Source: Oceanipulchritudo coccoides (GTDB lineage: Bacteria; Verrucomicrobiota; Verrucomicrobiia; Opitutales; Oceanipulchritudinaceae). Taken from it: 64,000 nt of DNA. A program made the position numbers and the translations under genes. The notes beneath the pieces are model-generated. The model did not search any database. It worked only from the letters and a program-made list of their open reading frames with translations, and had not been told where the DNA came from. Positions 49,397 to 56,328 of the stretch are shown here, piece after piece. The stretch is from NCBI RefSeq assembly GCF_010500615.1, contig NZ_JAAGNX010000001.1, positions 434,001 to 498,000 on the forward strand. Direction: 5' to 3'. Position 1 is the first letter of the stretch, and every line of letters starts with the position of its first letter.

Positions 49397-49472
49397 TCGG
49401 AATACACGAGTGTTCAGGATGACGAAGGGGAATCAATCCATTTTCCTGACTGAATTTGGATCCTTTGATCTC

Positions 49473-50000
49473 CTATCCAAATCCTAGGGGACGTTTTGGC
49501 TTGGTCGGTGGTGGTTCCAATAGCGGAAGCAGCTTTTGATACAGGTCGCGCAATGCGGTATCGTGGACCAGCAGGGATTTATCGATTTCCGCGAGGCGCT
49601 TGAGGATTGCCTCGTTCGCGCTCAGAGCCACCCGCTGTTTCACAAATGCCCGGATGATGAACACGCTCATTTTTACCGCTTCCGGGCTTTTTAAAACATT
49701 CGCTGCCATCAGGGCTCCATGCTCGGTGAAGGCGTAGGGCAAATTACGGCGTCCGCCACTTCCTGTGGATTGTAAGTCCTTGATAAATAATGAGTTGATT
49801 TTTGAAGTCGCAAATTGCGACTTCAAAAATCCAGTTTCTTCTTTGGTTAAGATAAATACAAAATCATCAGGAAAGCGTTCCTGATTGCGCCGGACCTGTT
49901 CGTTTAGTCGCTTGGTAGTCACTCCGTAAAGGGTCGCGAGGTCAGTATCCAGGATTACCGGGCGTCCACGAAGCAAAAAGATCGGGATGGGTTTGTTCAT
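49473..50000 (-). CDS. ORF6N domain DNA-binding protein
   Basis: A 175-residue protein of the ORF6N family, a DNA-binding domain found in phage antirepressor-like proteins and in stand-alone chromosomal genes. Signatures: PIFLLRGRPVILDTDLATLYGVTTKRLNEQVRRNQERFPDDFVFILT (1-50), then GFLKSQFATSKI and GGRRNLPYAFTEHGALMAANVL near 82-105. Its targets and function are unknown. The segment coding for GFLKSQFATSKI is a perfect 35-base palindrome (49797-49831). A second, interrupted copy lies 1 kb away in the opposite orientation, with an alpha/beta hydrolase between them. The pair sits between housekeeping genes mutS and tsaD and is probably a horizontally acquired island. Confidence 0.87.
   Translation of the reverse strand: MNKPIPIFLLRGRPVILDTDLATLYGVTTKRLNEQVRRNQERFPDDFVFILTKEETGFLKSQFATSKINSLFIKDLQSTGSGGRRNLPYAFTEHGALMAANVLKSPEAVKMSVFIIRAFVKQRVALSANEAILKRLAEIDKSLLVHDTALRDLYQKLLPLLEPPPTKPKRPLGFG
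49797..49831. repeat. Perfect 17-bp inverted repeat inside the ORF6N coding sequence
   Basis: GATTTTTGAAGTCGCAA (49797-49813) is followed by one base and then its exact reverse complement (49815-49831). It encodes the conserved LKSQFATS segment of the ORF6N protein. A weaker version lies at the homologous place of the second copy (51220-51246). Confidence 0.95.
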
Positions 50001-50020
50001 GTTTTTTGGGCAGGGATATT

Positions 50021-50054
50021 CAGGTCACAACTGAGCAGGGTCACATATTCTGAG
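50021..50054 (+). repeat. Imperfect tandem repeat between ORF6N and hydrolase genes
   Basis: CAGGTCACAACTGAG (50021-50035) is followed directly by CAGGGTCACATATTCTGAG (50036-50054). Each unit contains GGTCACA (50023-50029 and 50039-50045). It lies in the 174-base divergent gap between the two genes, which otherwise shows nothing I can name. The GTCACA core also occurs in the arm of the palindrome in the second ORF6N copy, so it could be an operator. That link is speculative. Confidence 0.45.
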
Positions 50055-50174
50055 TTTACCTTTTGCTTCGGGAACAGTCTCTACAAGTAGGTAGAACAGT
50101 CATGATCAGGTAGTCAGCTCACCTGGATTATACCCTTGGAATGCTGCTTTTTGTTTGAGCATTTCCCCGAGCTG

Positions 50175-50981
50175 ATGCGGAATACCGTTATGGAGACGTT
50201 GGACCTTGCAGAACGGGCATATGGCGGAGCGGAAGACGCTCCAGCGCTGTTGTTGCTGCACGGTCTGCTGGGATCTTCACGCAATTGGCAGACTGCGGGG
50301 AAGAAGTTGTCCGAGTCCTTCAAGGTGTTCGCACTGGACCTGCGTAATCATGGCAGTAGCCCGCATGATCCGCATATGGATTACCCGACAATGGCAGCCG
50401 ATGTCCTTGCCTGGATGGACCGGAAGGGGTTGAAGCGTCTGCACGTGCTCGGGCACAGCATGGGCGGTAAGGTGGCGATGTATCTGACTTGTCGCTACCC
50501 GGAACGGATTCAGTCGCTGACAGTGGTCGATATTGCTCCGCGTGCCTATCCGCCCAGATGGGAGCGAGAGTTTGCCACAATGCGGCGCATGCCGGTTCAT
50601 CACTTCACGAAGCGCCAGGAGGCGGAGGAATGGCTTGAAAAGGACATCAGTGATTGGGCCTTCCGGAAATTCCTTGTAAGCAATCTTGAGCGTGATCCCT
50701 CGGGTGGCTTTCGCTGGATCGTGAATCTGGGAATTCTCGAGAGCGCCTTGCCAAACTTGTTTCGACAGATTCCCGAACCGGGTCAGGGCTACGATGGTCC
50801 GGTCCTGTTTCTCCGTGGCGGCGAGTCCAAGTTTGTCGCGGATTCCGATCTGCAGATGATCAAGGGCTTCTTTCCACGGGCCCAATTGGTGACGGTCGAT
50901 GGTGCTGGCCACAACGTGCACTTTGACCAAACGGAGCGATTTATCAAAGTGGTTGTGGATAATTTAAGTGACGTTAGGTAA
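50175..50981 (+). CDS. Alpha/beta hydrolase (YbfF-like esterase family)
   Basis: A 268-residue hydrolase with the oxyanion motif LLLHGLLGSSRNW, VFALDLRNHGSSPHDPHMDYPTMAADVLAWMD, the nucleophile elbow GHSMGG, the cap helices, and the terminal His in DGAGHNVHFDQTERF. Length and motifs match YbfF-type esterases; the substrate is unknown. I prefer the ATG at 50175 (CGAG about 8 bases upstream) or 50190; an upstream in-frame ATG at 50136 adds residues without family similarity. The gene is bracketed by two ORF6N genes pointing outward from it. Confidence 0.85.
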   Translation: MRNTVMETLDLAERAYGGAEDAPALLLLHGLLGSSRNWQTAGKKLSESFKVFALDLRNHGSSPHDPHMDYPTMAADVLAWMDRKGLKRLHVLGHSMGGKVAMYLTCRYPERIQSLTVVDIAPRAYPPRWEREFATMRRMPVHHFTKRQEAEEWLEKDISDWAFRKFLVSNLERDPSGGFRWIVNLGILESALPNLFRQIPEPGQGYDGPVLFLRGGESKFVADSDLQMIKGFFPRAQLVTVDGAGHNVHFDQTERFIKVVVDNLSDVR

Positions 50982-51016
50982 TTGACTTTCAAAGTTTCCT
51001 TGAGGCAGTTTTGAGT

Positions 51017-51541
51017 ATGCCAAAATCAGCTGTTAGAAATATTCATGATCCCATTGAATCCGTCATTTTCATGGTCCGTGGATTCAGGGTGGTTCTTGAT
51101 TCGGATCTCGCTGAATTGTACGGCGTTCAAACGAAGGTCCTTAACCAAGCGTTGAAAAGGAATATCAAAAAGTTCCCGAAAGATTTCCTGATTAAATTGA
51201 GCAGGAACTAATGGGATGACTTGAAGTCACAAACTGTGACCTCAAGACTTCATGGTGGTCGCCGAACCTTGCCATACGCTTTTACCGAGCACGGAGCTAT
51301 AATGATTGCTAATATTCTGAGGAGTGAAAAGGCTGAGAAGATGAGCGTTTATGTTGTCCGGGCATTTATCAAACAGCGGGAATTGCTGATGGCCAACGCC
51401 CATATCTTCAAGAGGCTTGCTGAAGTTGATGCCAAACTGTTGAAGCACGATGAGGCCTTGAATTTTATCTGGCAGGAACTTCAACCGTTGTTGGCCCCGC
51501 CGCCGTCTCTATCAAGGCGTCGGGCAGGTTTCCACCCATGA
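51017..51541 (+). pseudogene. ORF6N domain gene interrupted by an in-frame stop
   Basis: Second ORF6N gene, 175 codons including the interruption. The N-terminal half (MPKSAVRNIHDPIESVIFMVRGFRVVLDSDLAELYGV...) and the C-terminal half (GGRRTLPYAFTEHGAIMIANILRSEKAEKMSVYVVRAFIKQ) are in the same frame. They are split by a single TAA at 51209-51211, where the family has a charged residue (usually Glu) in LTKEE-WDDLKSQ. A one-base GAA to TAA change explains it. Readthrough or two separate peptides cannot be excluded, but loss of function is the simplest reading. It overlaps the tsaD start by 4 bases. A sequencing error is possible. Confidence 0.85.
51220..51246. repeat. Near-perfect inverted repeat at the homologous site of the ORF6N pseudogene
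   Basis: CTTGAAGTCACA (51220-51231) and TGTGACCTCAAG (51235-51246) are inverted copies with one mismatch around AAC. The site codes for LKSQTVTS and matches the palindrome of the intact copy in position. One arm position differs between the copies by G to A on the left and C to T on the right, so pairing is kept. Confidence 0.85.
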
Positions 51542-52560
51542 TCATCGGCATTGAGAGTTCATGTGACGAGTCAGCGATGGCGCTCTTCGATCCGGGGAAG
51601 GGCCTGCGCGGGGAATGGGTGCATTCGCAGATTTTAAAGCATCAAGCGTATGGGGGGATTGTTCCGGATCTGGCCAGCCGGGAGCATCTCGACAATTTTC
51701 CGCCGCTGTTGAAGGAAGTCCTCGCGGCGCATAGGCCCGTGGCTGGCGACCTGATTGCCGTCACCACCGGGCCGGGCTTGGCGGGGTGCCTTGCGCTGGG
51801 GATGGCCGTGGGCCATGCGCTTTCGCTCGCATCCAAACTTCCCCTTGTCGGGGTGAATCATCTGCGCGGGCATGCTTTTTCTCCTTTTATTCAGTTGCAT
51901 GAAAAGGATCCGGATGGGTTTTCCGGGCAGTTTCGCGACTGTTTGCCACATCTGGGCTTAATTGTCTCTGGCGGTAACACGATCCTCTTTCGCATCGACC
52001 TGAATGGCAACCTTGAGGTGCTGGCCAACACAGTGGACGATGCGGCGGGCGAGGCGCTGGACAAGGGAGCCAAGTTGCTGGGCATGCCGTACCCGGGTGG
52101 ACCGTTGATTGAAAAGCAGGCCGCTAATGGAAACTCCAAGGCTTATTCATTTCCGCGGGCCTTTCCCCAAGCGGATGTGCCGCGGTTCTCCTTTTCAGGG
52201 CTCAAGACAAGCCTGCGATACCAGCTTGAGAAAATGAGCGATGCCGATTTGGAGGCGGGCATGGCCGATCTTTGTGCAAGTTACCAGGCGGCAGTCGTGG
52301 ATGCCTTGCAGCGCAAGACCCGCCAGTTTTTGGAAGCTGGAGAATTCAGAAGCCTCGGACTTTCCGGCGGTGTCGCCAATAACCAGGACCTTCGTGAAGC
52401 AATCCAGAAAGTGGGTAACCAGCAAAAATTGCCGGTATTGATCGCCGATCCGGCACATACCGGGGACAATGCTGCCATGATTGCCTTCGCGGCCTTTGCT
52501 GACCGGGCGGGATGCCAGGAAGAGCCATCCACTTTCGATCCGTCATGGGAACTTGCTTGA
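51538..52560 (+). CDS. tsaD: tRNA N6-threonylcarbamoyladenosine transferase subunit TsaD
   Basis: Catalytic subunit that moves the threonylcarbamoyl group onto A37 of ANN-decoding tRNAs. The 340-residue ASKHA-fold protein has GIESSCDESAMALFD at the start, YGGIVPDLASREH, the metal-binding H108 and H112 in NHLRGHAF, ISGGNT-like VSGGNT, TVDDAAGEALDKGAKLLGMPYPGG, FSFSGLKTSLR and GDNAAMIAFAA. Length is normal. The ATG overlaps the ORF6N pseudogene end. No strong ribosome-binding site is seen. Confidence 0.95.
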   Translation: MIIGIESSCDESAMALFDPGKGLRGEWVHSQILKHQAYGGIVPDLASREHLDNFPPLLKEVLAAHRPVAGDLIAVTTGPGLAGCLALGMAVGHALSLASKLPLVGVNHLRGHAFSPFIQLHEKDPDGFSGQFRDCLPHLGLIVSGGNTILFRIDLNGNLEVLANTVDDAAGEALDKGAKLLGMPYPGGPLIEKQAANGNSKAYSFPRAFPQADVPRFSFSGLKTSLRYQLEKMSDADLEAGMADLCASYQAAVVDALQRKTRQFLEAGEFRSLGLSGGVANNQDLREAIQKVGNQQKLPVLIADPAHTGDNAAMIAFAAFADRAGCQEEPSTFDPSWELA

Positions 52561-52591
52561 TCGGCGCTTCTGCATATTCATTTTGTTAGTC

Positions 52592-53038
52592 ATGTCGCGC
52601 GAAATTGAAGAAGGGACACCGTTGAAGCTTGATTTCACCAAGATCGGGAAGGTTGCGGAATCTGTGCCGGGGGTCATTCCCGCCGTTGCACAGGATATTG
52701 AAACGGGTCTTGTCCTGATGGTTGGTTATGTGAATGAGCAGGCCTTGCGAACAGCGCTTGAAAAGAAAGTTGCTGTCTTCTGGAGCACCAGTCGCGACGA
52801 ACTTTGGATCAAAGGGGCAACGAGTGGTGACACGCTTGAATTGATTGAGGCCCGGGTGAATTGCGAACAGAATTCAATCCTCTATCTGGTGCGTCCAAAA
52901 GGGGAGGGCGCTTGCCACACGCAGTCACCCGACGGAATTAGCCGCATCAGTTGTTACTACCGGGTCATCGATGAAGGAGAATTGAGACATGCCCCTTATC
53001 AGCCAATCTGGCAGGGACACGACAGCACCCAAGGTTGA
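52592..53038 (+). CDS. hisI: Phosphoribosyl-AMP cyclohydrolase
   Basis: Third step of histidine synthesis, opening the adenine ring of PR-AMP. The 148-residue protein has AQDIETGLVLMVGYVNEQAL, VAVFWSTSRDELWIKGATSGDTL, the zinc/Mg residues in ARVNCEQNSILYLVRPKGEGACHT, and no fused HisE pyrophosphatase domain. The ATG at 52592 fits the family start. Its end overlaps the next gene by 50 bases in another frame. No other his genes are here. Confidence 0.92.
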   Translation: MSREIEEGTPLKLDFTKIGKVAESVPGVIPAVAQDIETGLVLMVGYVNEQALRTALEKKVAVFWSTSRDELWIKGATSGDTLELIEARVNCEQNSILYLVRPKGEGACHTQSPDGISRISCYYRVIDEGELRHAPYQPIWQGHDSTQG

Positions 53039-54143
53039 TTGGGCGGATCCCGGATATTTCGCCGGGTCCTCCGTTGTCGGCAATACCGTGCGCGTGCTGG
53101 TCCAACTGATCAGCCCGCCGCGTGGTCACCGGACTGTTCCCACCAAAACGGGGACAATGCTCATTGTTATCACGATCGGGGTGGGGACGGCTGCCTTCAA
53201 TACCGGGCAGAACATTCTCTATCTGGGACTCTCGATGATGCTCAGCACTTTGTTGGTCAGTGGTCTTCTCAGTTGGATTAATTTCAAAGGCTGTCGTTGG
53301 CGTGTGGAAGCAGGCCGCCATTACCGGGTCGACGAAGAGAGCCCGGTTTATCTGGAAATCGAGAATACCAAGCGCTGGCTTCCATCCTACGACCTGATGT
53401 TTACCCTTTCGGCAGTTCTCAGTCAGGTTAAACAGGAGCTCTTTCTTAACAGCCGTTTGGATAGCCATGAGAAAACGCGTCTCCTGTGGGAGTTTGTCCC
53501 TCGTCAACGCGGCGAGGAAACGATCCGCCTTGAGGGACTGCTTTCACGGTACCCGTTTGGCTTCCTGAAAAAGACCATCCGGGACAGCTATGAGAGGAAG
53601 GTTACTGTCTGGCCGGCCCGTATTCCCTACCAGTTCTCGGCAAGCAAAGCTGGCCGGCGCTGGCTTTATGGCCACCACAGGCAAAAAGGGGAGGGCGTTG
53701 AACTGATCCATGTCCGTGGCTACAGGAGTGGCGATCCCTTGCGTCGAATCCACTGGAAGGCATCGGCCAAGCTGGGCTCCCTGCAGGTGCGCGAGACCGA
53801 ACAGGAACATCATCAGGCCTTTGCCCTGTTTGTGGATCCCTCTCCCCATCTCTGGACGGATCCGGCACAGTTTGAGACCATGTGTTCCTTTGCGGCCAGC
53901 CTTGCTGAAGACCTCTTTCAGCACGATCAGCTTAGGAGCGTCCAGGTGGCGGGGTCCCGTCAGAAGATTGGCTCAATTGATGATTTGTACTTATTTCTGG
54001 ATACGTTATCCACTCTTCAAAGGGAATCCCACAATCCGGGTGACGAACCCGCTGCGGCTCCCCCGGATGCCGTCACCTTTACACCCGGTCCGGATAAAAC
54101 CGTAAACGCTAACATGGAGGGACAGCATGTCGGGCAGGCTTGA
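52989..54143 (+). CDS. DUF58 family protein
   Basis: A 384-residue membrane-anchored protein of the DUF58 family, which sits beside TgpA-like transglutaminases and MoxR AAA ATPases in many bacteria. Two hydrophobic segments lie near residues 55-90 (MLIVITIGVGTAAFNTGQNILYL, MMLSTLLVSGLLSW). The family core is RGEETIRLEGLLSRYPFGFLKKT near 177-200 and YRSGDPLRRIHWKASAKLGSLQVRE near 244-268. The ATG at 52989 makes a 50-base overlap with hisI; a later start cannot be excluded. The stop overlaps the tgpA-like gene by 17 bases. No MoxR gene is in the window. Confidence 0.88.
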   Translation: MPLISQSGRDTTAPKVDWADPGYFAGSSVVGNTVRVLVQLISPPRGHRTVPTKTGTMLIVITIGVGTAAFNTGQNILYLGLSMMLSTLLVSGLLSWINFKGCRWRVEAGRHYRVDEESPVYLEIENTKRWLPSYDLMFTLSAVLSQVKQELFLNSRLDSHEKTRLLWEFVPRQRGEETIRLEGLLSRYPFGFLKKTIRDSYERKVTVWPARIPYQFSASKAGRRWLYGHHRQKGEGVELIHVRGYRSGDPLRRIHWKASAKLGSLQVRETEQEHHQAFALFVDPSPHLWTDPAQFETMCSFAASLAEDLFQHDQLRSVQVAGSRQKIGSIDDLYLFLDTLSTLQRESHNPGDEPAAAPPDAVTFTPGPDKTVNANMEGQHVGQA

Positions 54144-56328
54144 CATATATGAGTTGTCCGGGATCCGCTGGATCATTGGCCAGACAATGGCCCTGGTAAG
54201 CCTTGTTGGTGCCTTCTCCATTGACCTTGGGGCCTCCGGGCTTTTGTCAGCCGCGATTGTCGCCATTCTCTTCGTATTGGCCTTTCCGCGACTTATCCCA
54301 CTTCTTCCAGCCCTATTCTGGCGGATCGCCCCGGTGGGTCTTCTTGCGTTGATTGTGGCGGATTTTGTCATGAGCCGAGGCGATGTCCTGCCACCGCTTT
54401 TCCGGATGATCGTGATCCTCACGCTTTACCGGGCTATCCAGGCCCGCTCCCCGCGCGAGGATATGCAACTGCTTCTTTTGACGCTGTTCCTGATTCTGAT
54501 CACAGGGGTGCTCAGTCTCGAAATTACCTTTGGCCTGCAGATGCTGATCTACGCCCCGTTGGCGATGGGGCTGCTCTTCACGGCAAACTTATCCCATTCC
54601 AGGAACATGGCCGGAATCCAAAAGGAGGCATTGCAGGTGTTCTATTGTGACGGATGGATTACCCTGTTCAGGCGCCTCTTGATTCGCGTGGATCGACGCA
54701 CTCTTCTTGCGGGCACGGGATTGTTTTTTCTCACGACCTCGATGGCCCTGGCGCTATTTCTGTTCATGCCACGGTTTGATATTGGGGCGGCCTTACCCTT
54801 CCCACGGCTTCAAACAGCACAAAGCCTGACCGGTTTTTCGGATCATGTTAAATATGGGGATGTGGTCGATATCTTGAATGATGATGCCATCGCCATGCGT
54901 GTGGATGTGGAAATGGAGTCCATCCCGGCACGTCCCTATTGGAGGATGGTGACACTGGATGCCTATTATGACGGCGGCTTCATGGTCTCCCCCAAAGTTG
55001 CCCGGGAAAGGCGTACCCTTAATAATTATCGCTTTGATTTTGATAATTCTACAAGCGGGACAGACGAAAATGCGATCTGGACCCTTTACCTGGAAGGCGG
55101 CATCAGTGCCTATCTTCCGGCAGGAGACAGCTTTAATACGCTGCGATTCAAGAATCGGATCGAGCTTCAGGTGCACGACCTGACGCGGGTCCTGAAAACC
55201 AACGAGACCAATGCTACGACTCTTTCCCTGCGCTACGAGGGCTTGGATTTCGGGGGAACACTTCCCATCGATAAAAGCGATCTCGAGCTGACGGGATTGA
55301 AACCAATCCTGCTCGACACCTCGGATCCCACTTATCTGAAGGATATTTCCTATCCTGCCACAACACTGGTAGTCCCATCTGGAAGGGAGAATTTAAGCAT
55401 TCTTAACGCTGCTTTAAGAAAGACAGGAAGATTGGGAAACCGGAGCGTGGAGGAATTTTCCAATCGAGTTGTGGCGTATCTCCAAAGTGGTCGCGGATAC
55501 AGCCTCGATACGAAAATCCCGTCGGGGGATGCTGAAAGTGTCCTGCGCTGGGTGGATTCGGGCATTGATGGTCATTGCGAACTTTATGCAGGTGCATTTG
55601 TCCTGATTTCCCGCTACGCGGGAGTTCCGGCCCGCCTCGTGACTGGGTACGCCGGCGGGGATTGGAACGGTTATGAAAATTATTTCATGGTCAGGCACCG
55701 TAATGCGCATGCATGGGTGGAAGTCTTCGATTCAACAAAAGGTTGGATCCGCGTCGACCCGACGCCTGGATACCTTGTTGACCCGGGTTCTGTCGACAAT
55801 GCCCTGGCTGTTGGCGGTTTGCGCCTTGACGACACCTGGAGGGCTTATCTGGACAGTCTGAAGGTGCTCTGGTTCAGAAGGGTCATTCAATTCGACAGCA
55901 CGGATCAGTTGGAGATGGCCGACTCTGTCAAGGGGGTCGGGTTGGTGAGCTTTGACTGGTTGAAGGAAAAAGCAAAAGCCTTGCGCTCAAGTCTGAACAG
56001 GGATTGGCAGCAGGGGATACGGAGTGGAAAATGGTCAGCGCTGGTCCGGGACCTTTCCATGCCGACGGGGGTGGTCGTGATAATTCTTGTATTTGTATTT
56101 CTGATACGACAAATCCGGAAGCGCGATCACTACGAGACCTTCATGCGGAAAAAAGCAGGGAGATTGCTTGGATCGCTTTCCGGGATTCTTACACCCTCAA
56201 CTCAAGGGTATCAAAGCCTTCTGGTCATTCGCTACGGCCCGGTTGATGCATGGCCGGATAACACGGAAAGCTATTTGAAACAGCTTGGCCGTCATCCCAA
56301 ACGGTTTACCGGGGTGAGCAATCCTTGA
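54127..56328 (+). CDS. TgpA-type membrane transglutaminase-like protein
   Basis: A 733-residue protein with an N-terminal block of membrane helices (about residues 10-215), a periplasmic transglutaminase-like domain, and a C-terminal membrane helix near 640-660 (VVVIILVFVFLI). The triad is complete: C484 in GIDGHCELYAGA, H528 in NAHAWVEVF, D544 in WIRVDPTPG. TgpA homologues are periplasm-facing and are linked to growth in Pseudomonas; the reaction is not settled. The ATG at 54127 has AGGGA upstream. The stop and the hrpA start overlap (TGATG), so the DUF58, tgpA-like and hrpA-like genes are translationally coupled. Confidence 0.9.
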   Translation: MSGRLDIYELSGIRWIIGQTMALVSLVGAFSIDLGASGLLSAAIVAILFVLAFPRLIPLLPALFWRIAPVGLLALIVADFVMSRGDVLPPLFRMIVILTLYRAIQARSPREDMQLLLLTLFLILITGVLSLEITFGLQMLIYAPLAMGLLFTANLSHSRNMAGIQKEALQVFYCDGWITLFRRLLIRVDRRTLLAGTGLFFLTTSMALALFLFMPRFDIGAALPFPRLQTAQSLTGFSDHVKYGDVVDILNDDAIAMRVDVEMESIPARPYWRMVTLDAYYDGGFMVSPKVARERRTLNNYRFDFDNSTSGTDENAIWTLYLEGGISAYLPAGDSFNTLRFKNRIELQVHDLTRVLKTNETNATTLSLRYEGLDFGGTLPIDKSDLELTGLKPILLDTSDPTYLKDISYPATTLVVPSGRENLSILNAALRKTGRLGNRSVEEFSNRVVAYLQSGRGYSLDTKIPSGDAESVLRWVDSGIDGHCELYAGAFVLISRYAGVPARLVTGYAGGDWNGYENYFMVRHRNAHAWVEVFDSTKGWIRVDPTPGYLVDPGSVDNALAVGGLRLDDTWRAYLDSLKVLWFRRVIQFDSTDQLEMADSVKGVGLVSFDWLKEKAKALRSSLNRDWQQGIRSGKWSALVRDLSMPTGVVVIILVFVFLIRQIRKRDHYETFMRKKAGRLLGSLSGILTPSTQGYQSLLVIRYGPVDAWPDNTESYLKQLGRHPKRFTGVSNP

